Shown here: positions 37,131 through 47,130 of the stretch, piece after piece
Numbering within the stretch: the first letter of the stretch is position 1
Layout: the number at the start of each line of letters is the position of its first letter
Assembly: GCA_016124655.1 (NCBI GenBank)
Contig: WGNI01000004.1
Coordinates: 62,001-126,000, forward strand
Source: Alphaproteobacteria bacterium
GTDB taxonomy: Bacteria > Pseudomonadota > Alphaproteobacteria > Caulobacterales > Aquidulcibacteraceae
Direction: 5' to 3'
DNA length: 64,000 nt
The notes under the pieces: generated by a model
The model's input: only the letters and a program-made list of their open reading frames with translations
What the model was told of the DNA's origin: nothing
Databases searched by the model: none
Position numbers and translations under genes: made by a program

Positions 37131-38360
37131 ATGACGCCGCACGACCAGCAGGCGATGCCGCCGACGCAAGTCGCCCCGCTCGACGCCGAGCCGCTCGTCA
37201 CGCTGGATCAGCAATCCGCCGGCGCCACGCGCGACTGGCGCATTTGGGTGGCGTGCTTCGGGCTCTGGATCGCGCCGGCGGCGACGGTCTCGGTGTCGCC
37301 GATCATGAACAGCGTGGCGATGGATGCGCGCTCGCTGAACGAAGCCGCGATCGGCATGGTGCGAACGCTGGAAATTCTGCTCAATGCGGGGCTGACAATT
37401 TGGCTGTCGCTGCGGCTGGGGACGCTGCATCCGCGGCCGCTGGGGCTGCTGGGGCTGGCGCTTTTGATCGCCGGCAACGCCGGATCGACCTTCGGCACGG
37501 ATCAGGCCAGCCTCATCCTCGCGCGGCTGGCGGCCGGCGCGGGCGCGGCCTGCGTGATGAGCGCGGGCAGCGCGCTTGTGGCGCAAATCAAAAGCCCGCA
37601 GCGTCTGATCGGCGCGCTGGCGATCCCCATCACGGCGATGGGCGTGATTTCGACATTGGTCGCGGGGTCGCTGGCGGCGACGCAAGGCCAATTGGGGGCG
37701 TTCGGCGTGATCGCGCTGGCGGCGTTGTTCGGTGCGCCGTTCGTCGCGTTTGCGCCGCGCCGGCGTGCGCAGACGCCGCAGACCGCGCAGGTGCGGCCGC
37801 TGTTTTCCTCGATCGGGCATCCATATGTGCTGGCGTCGGCGGCGTGTTATTTCGGCGGCACGGCGGCGTGGACGTTCTTCGCGCGCATTGCGCGCCTGCA
37901 CGACATGAACGAAGCGCAGGTATCGATGCTGATTGCGGGCGTCAGCGTCGGCGCGGGCGTGGTGGTGGCGATCGGCGCTGCGGTGCGCGATCGCTGGATC
38001 GCGTTTGGCGCGCTGGCGGCGCTGACGCTCTATACGGTGAGCTATGTGGTGGTGCCGATCTCGCCGTCGCTGCCGTACGGCGCGACCGCATTCATGATCG
38101 CCTTCGCAGGCGGCTCGATCGCCTATGGCTTCATCCAGAATTTCTTCACCGTCGTCGGCGTGCGACTGGATCGCACGGGCGGCTTGAACGCCGCCGGCAA
38201 TGGCTGGGCGTCGCTCGCCAATGCCGGCGCGCCGTGGACGGCGGGCGTGCTGATCACGACGACCGGGTCCTATGCGCCGATTGCGATCATGGCGCTGATC
38301 GCGGGCGCTGCGACGTTCGCGCTGATGGTTGTCGCGATGCGGAACATGCCGCACGCCTAA
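37131..38360 (+). CDS. MFS transporter
   Basis: 409 residues with about twelve membrane helices. The first is WIWVACFG-like (RDWRIWVACFGLWIAPAATV). A conserved small-residue helix lies at ARLAAGAGAACVMSAGSALV, and GFIQNFFTVVGVRLDRTGGL lies late in the protein. ATG 37131 has GGGAGGA five bases upstream; the open frame further upstream crosses the terminator and is rejected. The substrate is unknown. Its stop overlaps the convergent EamA gene by four bases. Confidence 0.88.
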   Translation: MTPHDQQAMPPTQVAPLDAEPLVTLDQQSAGATRDWRIWVACFGLWIAPAATVSVSPIMNSVAMDARSLNEAAIGMVRTLEILLNAGLTIWLSLRLGTLHPRPLGLLGLALLIAGNAGSTFGTDQASLILARLAAGAGAACVMSAGSALVAQIKSPQRLIGALAIPITAMGVISTLVAGSLAATQGQLGAFGVIALAALFGAPFVAFAPRRRAQTPQTAQVRPLFSSIGHPYVLASAACYFGGTAAWTFFARIARLHDMNEAQVSMLIAGVSVGAGVVVAIGAAVRDRWIAFGALAALTLYTVSYVVVPISPSLPYGATAFMIAFAGGSIAYGFIQNFFTVVGVRLDRTGGLNAAGNGWASLANAGAPWTAGVLITTTGSYAPIAIMALIAGAATFALMVVAMRNMPHA

Positions 38361-39202
38361 GCGCTTGCAAACCCGATCAGCATGGCGCCGGCGGCGACAA
38401 TGGCTGCGCCGAACCAGCGGCGCGCGGTGACAGCTTCTTTCAACGCCAGCGCGGCGATCGCGGCGCCAAACACGACAGAGGTTTCGCGCAAGGCCGTCGT
38501 CGGGCCGATCGGCGCGCGCATCTGCGCCCACAACACAAGCAAGAAACCCGCGCTTGAAATGGCGCCGGCGAAGGCGCCGATTGCGAAGCGTCCGCGCCCG
38601 GCTTCGACAAAACGCTGTGGCCCGCGCCGCGCGAGCACGAAACACAGGATGGGCAGAAACGTGCCGATCGTGCCCCAACCTTTGTAGGCAAAGACATTGC
38701 CGGACGCGCGCGCGCCCAAAGCGTCGATCAAGGAATAACTTGCGATCGCTGCGCCCGTGAGCGCAGCCCAGGCGGTGGCGCGCCACGGCGCGCTTGGGCT
38801 GAAGCCGACGGCGAACACGCCGGCGCTGACGCACGCGACGCCCAACGCCACGGGCGCTGGCGGAATTTCACGCGCCGCGAAAACAGCGCCAAGCGTCACC
38901 AGGGCCGGCGCGGACCCGCGCGCGATGGTGTAGACGTGGCTCATGTCGCCGGACGCGTAGCCCTGGCTTAGCGCAGTCCAGTACACGAAGTGCACGATGC
39001 AGGACGCTGCGATGTAGGGCCATGCCGCGGCCGGCGGCGGCCCAACCAGCATGGTCAAGGCAAGGCCGAACGCCACGCCGCCGATCGCCATCTGACCCAA
39101 ATCAACGAAGCGATCGCGACCCGCTTTCAGCGCAGCATTCCAGCCGGCATGAATGAGCGCAGAGAGTAGTGCTGCGGCGATGGCTTCGGGCGGCAGAGTC
39201 AC
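38357..39202 (-). CDS. EamA/DMT-family transporter
   Basis: 281 residues with ten predicted helices in the two-fold EamA repeat. ALLSALIHAGWNAALKAG opens the first half. WAALTGAAIASYSLIDALGA opens the second half, and GPTTALRETSVVFGAAIAAL is typical of its end. It likely exports a metabolite or amino acid. Its ATG overlaps the stop of the upstream glxA-like regulator by four bases, so the regulator probably controls it. Confidence 0.88.
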   Translation of the reverse strand: MTLPPEAIAAALLSALIHAGWNAALKAGRDRFVDLGQMAIGGVAFGLALTMLVGPPPAAAWPYIAASCIVHFVYWTALSQGYASGDMSHVYTIARGSAPALVTLGAVFAAREIPPAPVALGVACVSAGVFAVGFSPSAPWRATAWAALTGAAIASYSLIDALGARASGNVFAYKGWGTIGTFLPILCFVLARRGPQRFVEAGRGRFAIGAFAGAISSAGFLLVLWAQMRAPIGPTTALRETSVVFGAAIAALALKEAVTARRWFGAAIVAAGAMLIGFASA

Positions 39203-40221
39203 CGCGGCAAGGCGCGCACGAAACCTGGCGCGCGCGTGCGGCGACGGTATTCGCTGGGGGTTTCGCCGACCATGCGTTTGAACAAGCGGCGAAACGTCGG
39301 CGCGTCCTGGTAGCCTACAAGCGCTGCGAGTTCGTCGACGCCGACATCGCTGGTCTCCAGCGCCTGCTTGCTTTCCTCAATGCGCAAGCGTTGCACATAA
39401 TCCAACGGGGCGAACCCAGTCGCGGACTTGAACCGGCGCGCGAAGGTCTTCAACGGCAGCTGGGCGTGTTGGGCAAGCGCGGTGACGATGTCGGGCGTGG
39501 CGTAATGCAGCGCCACCCATTCCTGCGCGGCGCGGATCGCAGCGTCGGAGGTTTGCGGACGCGCGCTCAGCCGCGCATAGGGATTTTGACCGTTATGGTG
39601 CCAATCGAACAGCGACATGCGCGCAAGCCGGCGCGCCTCTTCTTCGCTCACGAAGCGGCCCACGAGATACAGGACAAGATCAGTCCAGGACGTGGCGCCG
39701 CCCGCGGTGACAATGCGGCCGTCTTCGTCGGCGGCGACAATGATGCGATCCGCGCGCACGCGCACGTTTGGATACTCTTTGCGCATCTGTTCGACGAAGG
39801 CCCAGTGCGTGGTCGCTTCACGGCCGTCGAGCAAGCCCGCTTCCGCGAGCAAAAACGAACCCGTGCAAGACGAGACGACGCGCGCGCCGGCTTTCTGGCG
39901 CTCGCGCACCCAGTCCAGCATGGCCGCGTTCTCGCGGCCCAATTCCGCGCCGGAGCCCGCCAGCAGCGAGGGCACGAAAATCAAGTCGACATCGCCAGCA
40001 TCAGCGATCGTGGCGTGGGGCCGGATTTCCGCGCCCGTGCCGGTGCGCAAGGCGCCCGCGTCGGCGGCGATGATTTCGGGACGGAAGGCTGGCGCCTCGG
40101 CCTCTCCCATCACGCGGTTCCAGAGCACGCCGACGGCCCAGAATGCGTCATGGATGCCAAGCGCCACCCACGGCTCGACCTCGGGCGTAGCGACGATGGC
40201 GACATGAATGGGTTTGCTCAC
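39199..40221 (-). CDS. GlxA-type transcriptional regulator (DJ-1/PfpI plus AraC)
   Basis: 340 residues. The N-terminal DJ-1/PfpI-like domain has the nucleophile-elbow region SSCTGSFLLAEAGLLDG. The C-terminal AraC helix-turn-helix pair (about 235-330) includes LPLKTFARRFKSATGFAPLD and LVGYQDAPTFRRLFKR. It is coupled to the EamA transporter downstream and divergent from the di-iron protein gene. Confidence 0.93.
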   Translation of the reverse strand: MSKPIHVAIVATPEVEPWVALGIHDAFWAVGVLWNRVMGEAEAPAFRPEIIAADAGALRTGTGAEIRPHATIADAGDVDLIFVPSLLAGSGAELGRENAAMLDWVRERQKAGARVVSSCTGSFLLAEAGLLDGREATTHWAFVEQMRKEYPNVRVRADRIIVAADEDGRIVTAGGATSWTDLVLYLVGRFVSEEEARRLARMSLFDWHHNGQNPYARLSARPQTSDAAIRAAQEWVALHYATPDIVTALAQHAQLPLKTFARRFKSATGFAPLDYVQRLRIEESKQALETSDVGVDELAALVGYQDAPTFRRLFKRMVGETPSEYRRRTRAPGFVRALPR

Positions 40222-40312
40222 GTGTCCGTTTTGCCCTCAATCCAGCGTTTTCGCCACTCCCAGGGCACAGGGAAAGAGCGCAAGGTCGGCGGCATCGAAC
40301 AGGAGATCAAAG

Positions 40313-41224
40313 ATGTTCCAGGAAGCGACCTATCGCGACCTCTATGACGCCTCCGTGCATTTGAATTGGCGCATTGAAGACATTCTCGGCGGCGATGGAT
40401 CGACGCTGGATTTCGGCCGGCCGTTCATGCCCGAGACGTTTGTGCGCTCCGCGCAGCTGCCATTCCTTTCGCCTGCGGAGAAACTGACGCTGAACCATAT
40501 TCGCGCGCACGGCTATCTTTCGATGTTCGGGCTGGTGGAGGAATTCATTCTGCCGTTCGTGCTTGAGCATGCGCGCAGCGATCTCGGCGACGACAGCCGC
40601 AATCGCGCGCTGCTGAATTTCGCGCAGGAAGAGGCCAAGCACATTGAGCTGTTCCGCACATTCCACCGCGAATTCGTGGCCGGCTTCGGCCATGCGTGCG
40701 GGTTCATCGGGCCCGCCGACGAGATCAGCCGGGCGATCCTTGGACACGAACCGCTGGCGGTCGCGATCGCCGTGCTTGGCATCGAATGGATGTCGCAATG
40801 CCATTATCTGGAGAGCGTGCGCGACGACCAGGATCTCGATCCGCACTTCAAAAGTCTGCTCAAGCATCACTGGATGGAGGAGTGCCAGCATGCGCGGCTG
40901 GACGGCCTGATGCTCAATGAGCTCGCGGCGCGCGCTTCGCCTGAAGACATCGCGCGCGCGGTCGACGGCTATTTCGACATCGGCGGATTCTTCGACGCGG
41001 GACTAAAGTCGCTGGCCGAGCTTGACCTGGCGAGTTTCGAGACCGCGACCGGGCGCGCGCTCAGAGGCGAGGACCGCAGCGCGTTCTTGAGCGTGCAGCA
41101 TCAGGCGCTGCGCTGGACGTTTCTGGGCTCAGCGATGACGAACAAGCAGTTTCTCGCCGCACTCGGCGCGCTGGGCGGAGACGCACGCGCGCGCGTGGAA
41201 GGCGCTGCGCCAATGTTCTCTTGA
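40313..41224 (+). CDS. Ferritin-like di-iron protein of unknown substrate
   Basis: 303 residues, mostly helical. Four-helix-bundle metal motifs are visible: GLVEEFILPF (Glu), FAQEEAKHIELF (EXXH), GIEWMSQCHYLE (Glu) and HHWMEECQHARLD (EXXH). This fits a di-iron oxygenase or desaturase-like active site. ATG 40313 has AGGAGA eight bases before it, and the upstream open frame is not needed. It is divergent from a GlxA-type regulator. The reaction cannot be predicted. Confidence 0.8.
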   Translation: MFQEATYRDLYDASVHLNWRIEDILGGDGSTLDFGRPFMPETFVRSAQLPFLSPAEKLTLNHIRAHGYLSMFGLVEEFILPFVLEHARSDLGDDSRNRALLNFAQEEAKHIELFRTFHREFVAGFGHACGFIGPADEISRAILGHEPLAVAIAVLGIEWMSQCHYLESVRDDQDLDPHFKSLLKHHWMEECQHARLDGLMLNELAARASPEDIARAVDGYFDIGGFFDAGLKSLAELDLASFETATGRALRGEDRSAFLSVQHQALRWTFLGSAMTNKQFLAALGALGGDARARVEGAAPMFS

Positions 41225-41236
41225 ACACGAGGCTGC

Positions 41237-41275
41237 CCTGATCGCCGCGGACTGGTTCTGGCCGCGGCGATCAGG
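41237..41275. terminator. Bidirectional terminator-like hairpin
   Basis: A perfect 14-bp inverted repeat CCTGATCGCCGCGG / CCGCGGCGATCAGG with an 11-base loop. It lies between the convergent stops of the di-iron gene and the aminotransferase gene. There is no T-tract on either side, so it may instead protect 3' ends. Confidence 0.6.
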
Positions 41276-41277
41276 CT

Positions 41278-42681
<1,404 letters not shown>

Positions 42682-43767
42682 TTACTGGATCGGATAATAG
42701 ATCTCGATCCGCACGGGCGCGGCGGGATCGGCGGCGGCGGCGTCGCCCTCCCCGTCGACCGTCGCGTTTTCGCCGCGCAGCACCACTTCCCAAGGCAGGC
42801 CATCGCCGCGCAGCTCGAGATGGTGCGCGGCCAGATAGGCATAGGCCTTTTCATAGGTGCGGCGGATGTCGGTGCGGGGGCCGACATGCAGCACGCGCAG
42901 CGCGCGGCCGGAGGGCGTCTGGCCGGTCTGCACGCCGACCAGCGTGAGCGGCGCGGGGCCCGTAAAGGGATAGCCAAGGCGGAACGCATAGCGCCCGTTC
43001 TGCGGGTCCCACACCGCGGTCACGCGGTGCAGCGGTCCCGCGGTGGTCACTGCCGGCTGCACTTCGGCGAGGAATTGGCGCAGCTGGGCGACGCCGCGCG
43101 CTTCGGCGGCGCGCAGATCGTCAGCCGTTGGGGACGGCTTCACGATCGTGGCCTCGACATAGACGAACGGCCGCTGCTCGACCGTGATCAGATCGGGGCG
43201 AAGGCCTTCGAAGTCCGCCTCCGGCAGCTCTTCGGTCATGGATTTCAGCCGGGCCAGGCCGGCATCGAGATCGCGCGCGATGGAGCGTTGCAGCATGAAG
43301 TTCATGTAGCGGCAAGGCACGACGATCACGGGATCAGGCCGGCATCCCGCCTGCACCACCCAGGTGACATTGGCGCCGGCTTCCGCGGGGCGGATCACGA
43401 CATGGGAATCCAGCGACACACGCTCGCCGAAGCGCATGATCATGTCGACGCGCTCATTGGCGCGCAGGCGCGTGATGGTCATGGCGCCGGAGCCGACCTC
43501 GCTGCTCGTTGAAACCCAGCGCATGGTCTGGCCGGGGCCTGGATCGCCGGTGAAGGTCCATTCGGCGTTGGGGTCCATGGCGTAGTACGGGGACCAGGAG
43601 CGGACGTTTCGCAGATCGGAGACTTGCGCATAGACGGTCGCGCGCGGCCGCTCGATCAGCACGGAGCGCGACACGTCCAGCGTGTTCGGCAGGAAAAAGT
43701 ATCCCACGCCGAACGCCGCCGCGCCGATGAACACGACAAGCGTGACGACCCAGACGAGCCACCTCAC
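42682..43767 (-). CDS. Membrane-anchored SRPBCC domain fused to GyrI-like effector-binding domain
   Basis: 361 residues. One N-terminal membrane helix (WLVWVVTLVVFIGAAAFGVG) is followed by an SRPBCC/polyketide-cyclase domain (about 33-180; VSRSVLIERPRATVYAQVSD, RSWSPYYAMDP). A GyrI/AraC effector-binding-type domain runs from about 205 to 360 (FVYVEATIVKP, LRVLHVGPRTDIRRTYEKAY). Both folds bind small hydrophobic ligands. It is probably an envelope or periplasm-facing sensor or carrier; the function is unknown. Confidence 0.8.
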   Translation of the reverse strand: MRWLVWVVTLVVFIGAAAFGVGYFFLPNTLDVSRSVLIERPRATVYAQVSDLRNVRSWSPYYAMDPNAEWTFTGDPGPGQTMRWVSTSSEVGSGAMTITRLRANERVDMIMRFGERVSLDSHVVIRPAEAGANVTWVVQAGCRPDPVIVVPCRYMNFMLQRSIARDLDAGLARLKSMTEELPEADFEGLRPDLITVEQRPFVYVEATIVKPSPTADDLRAAEARGVAQLRQFLAEVQPAVTTAGPLHRVTAVWDPQNGRYAFRLGYPFTGPAPLTLVGVQTGQTPSGRALRVLHVGPRTDIRRTYEKAYAYLAAHHLELRGDGLPWEVVLRGENATVDGEGDAAAADPAAPVRIEIYYPIQ

Positions 43768-43908
43768 AGCGCGCCCCCGTTTGTCTGCCCTGCACGCTCC
43801 GCGCGCTTTGTCGCTTGCGTCTTCGCCACGCCAGCCGCCTCGCCGATGAGCCCCCGCACATCGCCTGGCGAGGTGTATAGACTCTCCTTTCCAGTTCGTC
43901 AGCCGAGG

Positions 43909-44184
43909 CTATTGGGCGCGCACATCCGCGGCGTCGGGGTGGCGCGCGAACCAGGCGGCGGCATAGGAGCAGACCGGCTCCAGCTTCAGATCCGCGGCGC
44001 GCGCATGCGCGACGATGGCCTGCATGAGCTGCGCGGCAGCGCCTTTCCCGCGCAGCGCGGGCGGGGTTTCAACATGCAGGATCGCCAGCACATCGCCGCG
44101 GCGCGCATAATCGGCGAAGATGACGTCGTCGCCCCAAGCCAGCGTGAAGCGGCGGCGCGCAGCGTCGTCGATCAGGTCCGTCAT
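43909..44184 (-). CDS. Short GNAT-like N-acetyltransferase (YjdJ/NATD1 type)
   Basis: 91 residues. DAARRRFTLAWGDDVIFADY starts the fold. The acetyl-CoA-binding loop is VETPPALRGKGAAAQLMQAI. The end, LEPVCSYAAAWFARHPDAAD, is diagnostic of the YjdJ-like minimal GNAT family. The acceptor is unknown. It is divergent from rlmJ by 32 bases. Confidence 0.9.
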   Translation of the reverse strand: MTDLIDDAARRRFTLAWGDDVIFADYARRGDVLAILHVETPPALRGKGAAAQLMQAIVAHARAADLKLEPVCSYAAAWFARHPDAADVRAQ

Positions 44185-44216
44185 CGGAGCAGCTCCTCGC
44201 CCATGATCCCCAGCGC

Positions 44217-45035
44217 ATGAATTATCGCCACGCCTTCCATGCCGGCAATCATGCGGATGTGCTGAAGCACATGGCGCTGGTCTTGTGCCTCGACCGGCTC
44301 ATGGAGAAGCCCGCGCCGCTGTTTGCGCTGGACACGCATGCTGGCGCGGGGGCGTACGATCTCTGGTCGGCGGATGCAGAGCGCAATCCGGAGTGGCGCC
44401 AGGGCGTTGGCGCGCTGGGTCCGCTGGAGTCGTGGCCGGACGCGCTGGACGGCTATCGCCGCGGCGTGGCGACGCTCAATCCGGACGGGGGCCTGCGGCA
44501 TTATCCGGGATCGCCTGCCCTGATCGGACAGCGCTTGCGCGCGGGCGATCGCTTCGCGGCGTGCGAACGCCATCCTGAGGAGGCCAGCGCGCTGCGCGCA
44601 AACTTCGGCGCACGGGCGGAAATCCATGAGCGCGACGGCTATGAAGCGCTGATCGCGCTCTCGCCGCCGAAAGAGCGGCGGGGCCTGATCCTGATCGATC
44701 CGCCTTACGAAGACGCCGAAGACATGATCCGCGCGCCCCGCGCCATCGCTGCGGCGCGCAAGCGGTTTGCGCATGGGGTGTATGTGTGGTGGCGGCCGCT
44801 GAAGGCGCGCGGCGCGCTCGACGCCGGCGATGGAGAAGCGCGGATGGGGGCGGCGTGCGAAATCCTGCGCGCGGATCTCTGGACCGCGCCGCCGAGGCCG
44901 GACGGAAAGCTGACGGCGTCTTCCCTCCTCATCCTCAATCCGCCGTTCGGCGTTGCGGCGCGGCTGCGCGAAGGACTTGGGTTTTGCGCCGCGCGGTTGG
45001 GCGCCCAGGCCGGCTTCAGCGTGCGCGAAGGATAG
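44217..45035 (+). CDS. rlmJ: 23S rRNA (adenine2030-N6)-methyltransferase
   Basis: 272 residues. The opening NYRHAFHAGNHADVLKHMAL is the RlmJ N-terminal signature. FALDTHAGAGAYDL binds SAM, and the catalytic LILIDPPYED fits N6-adenine methyltransferases. The length and the late LILNPPFGV strand fit the family. It modifies the peptidyl-transferase region of the ribosome. Confidence 0.94.
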   Translation: MNYRHAFHAGNHADVLKHMALVLCLDRLMEKPAPLFALDTHAGAGAYDLWSADAERNPEWRQGVGALGPLESWPDALDGYRRGVATLNPDGGLRHYPGSPALIGQRLRAGDRFAACERHPEEASALRANFGARAEIHERDGYEALIALSPPKERRGLILIDPPYEDAEDMIRAPRAIAAARKRFAHGVYVWWRPLKARGALDAGDGEARMGAACEILRADLWTAPPRPDGKLTASSLLILNPPFGVAARLREGLGFCAARLGAQAGFSVREG

Positions 45036-45075
45036 AAATTGCGCGGCGCGCCGGGCTCTGCGAGCATTGTTTCGC

Positions 45076-45687
45076 ATGCCATCGTTCGTTGAAGCCTTCA
45101 CCTTCTTGCAGCGGCCGGAAATTTCCGTGCCGATCTGCGCCGCCGTCGTGGGCGCGTTTTTTCTCTCGGGCCGGCGTTGGACGGCGCTTTATGTCGCGCT
45201 GATGCCGCTCATCAATTGGTCGTTCGCGGCGGTGCCGACTTTCCCCATTCCCGATGCGTGGGGCGGCGGGCAGCTGCAGCCGCTGGCCATCGTGACCGGG
45301 CTGGTGCTGGTGGTGCGCGACTTCGCCCAGCGCGAGATCAAGCACTGGATACTGGCGGCGATGCTGGTCGGGCTGGCGCTGTCGAGCCTGACGTCGTGGA
45401 TCACGATCGTGCTGGCGAGCGGGGCGGCGTTTCTGATCAGCGAGACGGTGGATTGGGCCGTCTACACCTTTTCAAACCGCCCGCTTTCGCAGCGCATCAT
45501 GATTTCAAGCGTGGCCTCGGCGCCGCTGGATCAGCTGGTTTTCATCTATCTGGCGTCGCTGGTGGTGCCGGGCATTTTCGCATGGGGCACGATCGCAACC
45601 GGCATCGCCTCCAAGCTGCTGGGCGCTTTCGCGGTGTCGCAAATGGTGGCCGCGCGGGAGCGCCGTTTGGCGATGAATCCCTCGTAA
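45076..45687 (+). CDS. VUT-family transporter (queuosine-precursor transporter-like)
   Basis: 203 residues with six helices. LVLVVRDFAQREIKHWILAA and ASGAAFLISETVDWAVYTFS are the core of the VUT/YhhQ family, whose characterised member imports preQ0/preQ1. The start at 45076 (MPSFVEAFTF) avoids an overlap with rlmJ. The 40-base gap is too small for a preQ1 riboswitch. Adjacency to an rRNA methyltransferase is suggestive but not evidence of a shared pathway. Confidence 0.8.
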   Translation: MPSFVEAFTFLQRPEISVPICAAVVGAFFLSGRRWTALYVALMPLINWSFAAVPTFPIPDAWGGGQLQPLAIVTGLVLVVRDFAQREIKHWILAAMLVGLALSSLTSWITIVLASGAAFLISETVDWAVYTFSNRPLSQRIMISSVASAPLDQLVFIYLASLVVPGIFAWGTIATGIASKLLGAFAVSQMVAARERRLAMNPS

Positions 45688-45894
45688 GTCGCCTGTTTTC
45701 CGCCTTGCGTTGTCCTTGTCCGTCCAGCATATGGAACGCAGGAGCAGCCGACATGTCGTCGGCAAGGTAAGTTGATCCGCAGCGTGCGGCAGAGTTCTAC
45801 ACCCCCCAAACATGCTGAGGTTCACGGTCAAGCGCGGACGCTGCGGGCGTCTGCGGCTGAGGACTATTGCGGTCCCGGCGGCGCAGGAAAGTTA

Positions 45895-45903
45895 ATGAAA
45901 TGA
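45895..45903 (+). other. Two-codon ORF (ATG AAA TGA) overlapping the cold-shock gene start
   Basis: ATG at 45895 with AGGAAA five bases before it, one Lys codon, then TGA whose bases overlap the ATG of the cold-shock gene at 45900. Ribosomes could initiate at either ATG. It may be chance or a minimal translational switch. Confidence 0.35.
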
Positions 45904-46607
45904 GTGACGACTACGACTTCGAGGACGACGGCGACCGCGACGACAAGAAAAAGGATAAGCGCCGCAGCCGAGGGAAGACGGATGAATTTTCACCGGCGCC
46001 CGAATTTGAAGGCGGCGGCGGAGCCGGCTTTGGCGGCGGCGGCGGCGGCAGCGGTTATGGCGGCGGCGGCAGCGGTTATGGCGGCGGCGGCGGCGGGTTT
46101 GGCGGCGATCGCGGCGGCGGCGGCGGATATGGCGGCGGCGGCGGTTATCGCGGCGGCGGCGGCGGCGGCGGCGGTTATCGCGGCGGCGGCGGCGGCGGCG
46201 GTTATCGTGGCGGCGGCGGAGGCGGCGGCGGCGGCTATCGTGGCGGCGGCGGCGGTGGCGGCTATGGCGGCGATCGCGGCGGTGGCGGCGGCGGCGGTTT
46301 CAGACCCCGCGGCGAAGGCGGCGGCGGGTTCCGTCCGCGCGGCGAAGGCGGCGGCTTTGGCGGCGATCGTCCGCCGCGTGCGCCCCTCGGCGATCCGCAG
46401 GACGGCACCGTGAAGTTCTTCAACGGCGCGCGGGGCTTCGGCTTCATCACGCCGGACGGCGGCGGCGCGGACGTGTTCGTGCACGTGTCCGCGGTCGAGC
46501 GCGCGGGGCTGCCCCCGCTCGTGGAAGGCCAACGGGTCAATTTCCAGACCCTGCCCGACACCAAGGGCAAGGGCCCCAAGGCGGTGAATCTCCGCCTGGT
46601 GGAATAG
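45900..46607 (+). CDS. Cold-shock-domain protein with a long Gly/Arg/Tyr-rich disordered region
   Basis: 235 residues. An acidic/basic start (residues 1-37; DYDFEDDGDRDDKKKDKRRS) is followed by about 120 residues of GGGGG, GGY, YRGGG and GDRGGG repeats. A C-terminal cold-shock domain (165-235) has the RNP1-like ARGFGFITPDGG and RNP2-like VFVHVSAV. It should bind single-stranded RNA or DNA, and the RGG-type tail may add RNA binding or condensate formation. The 210-base leader contains several short hairpins, as cold-shock mRNAs often do. A strong terminator follows. Confidence 0.92.
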   Translation: MSDDYDFEDDGDRDDKKKDKRRSRGKTDEFSPAPEFEGGGGAGFGGGGGGSGYGGGGSGYGGGGGGFGGDRGGGGGYGGGGGYRGGGGGGGGYRGGGGGGGYRGGGGGGGGGYRGGGGGGGYGGDRGGGGGGGFRPRGEGGGGFRPRGEGGGFGGDRPPRAPLGDPQDGTVKFFNGARGFGFITPDGGGADVFVHVSAVERAGLPPLVEGQRVNFQTLPDTKGKGPKAVNLRLVE

Positions 46608-46615
46608 AAACCAAG

Positions 46616-46646
46616 ACGGCCCGGCGGATGACGCCGGGCCGTTTCG
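46616..46646 (+). terminator. Terminator of the cold-shock gene
   Basis: A 10-bp stem ACGGCCCGGC/GCCGGGCCGT with a seven-base loop and a short TTTC tail, nine bases after the stop codon. It lies between convergent genes. Confidence 0.7.
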
Positions 46647-46671
46647 CATTCAGGTCCCGCTTCGCTAAAGC

Positions 46672-47130
46672 TCAGCGCTTGAACGCCCGCACACCCACAT
46701 AACAGGGTTCGCTCTCGCAGGCTGCGAGCCAGATGCGGGCGAAATGCACGCCCTCCGCTGAGGGCGTCACCTCGACATAGGGCGTGTCATTGACGGCCAC
46801 GTCGCGGCCGATGAAGCCGCCGCGCGCGTCATACAGCTCCAGATCGACGTCCGAGCAATCGTTGTCGCAGACCGCAAACAATCGATAGGTCACGCCGCGG
46901 CGCAGGTTAACCGCCCAGATGGCGCCGCCCTCGATGCGCAGCGGGCGCACGAAGTCCTGAATCGAGGCGTCGCGGGTGAAGCCTTCCGCTGCATGCTTGC
47001 TAGCTTGGGTGTCGAGATAGCGCTGCACCTGGCCTTCAAAGTCGTTCGCGCCGGGGGTCTGCGCGTGCGCTGCCGGCATCGCCGCGCACATCAAGACTGC
47101 TGCGCACAGCGCCTTAGCGGCGCTTCTCAT
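46672..47130 (-). CDS. Secreted protein with one CDxDCSD-type domain
   Basis: 152 residues. A signal peptide ends at AAHAQ. The mature part is one copy of a domain with a fixed frame: a QRYLDTQASKHAAEGF helix, NLRRGVTYRLFAVCDNDCSD, LELYDARGGFIGRD, then CESEPCYVGVRAF. The four cysteines are probably paired in the periplasm. The Asp-rich loop could bind a metal, as in PPC-like beta-sandwiches. It overlaps the upstream two-domain gene by four bases. No named family is recognised. Confidence 0.8.
   Translation of the reverse strand: MRSAAKALCAAVLMCAAMPAAHAQTPGANDFEGQVQRYLDTQASKHAAEGFTRDASIQDFVRPLRIEGGAIWAVNLRRGVTYRLFAVCDNDCSDVDLELYDARGGFIGRDVAVNDTPYVEVTPSAEGVHFARIWLAACESEPCYVGVRAFKR

Noticed and set aside
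36891-38834. 647-codon minus-strand frame across the MFS gene and candidate sRNA
   Set aside because: Extreme Arg/His content, crosses a strong terminator and a well-supported plus-strand transporter.
45036-45075. preQ1 riboswitch before the VUT-family gene
   Set aside because: Only 40 bases separate it from rlmJ and the typical aptamer sequence is not seen.
45990-46649. 219-codon Ala-rich frame opposite the Gly-repeat cold-shock gene
   Set aside because: Complement of GGC repeats always gives Ala-rich frames; no independent evidence.
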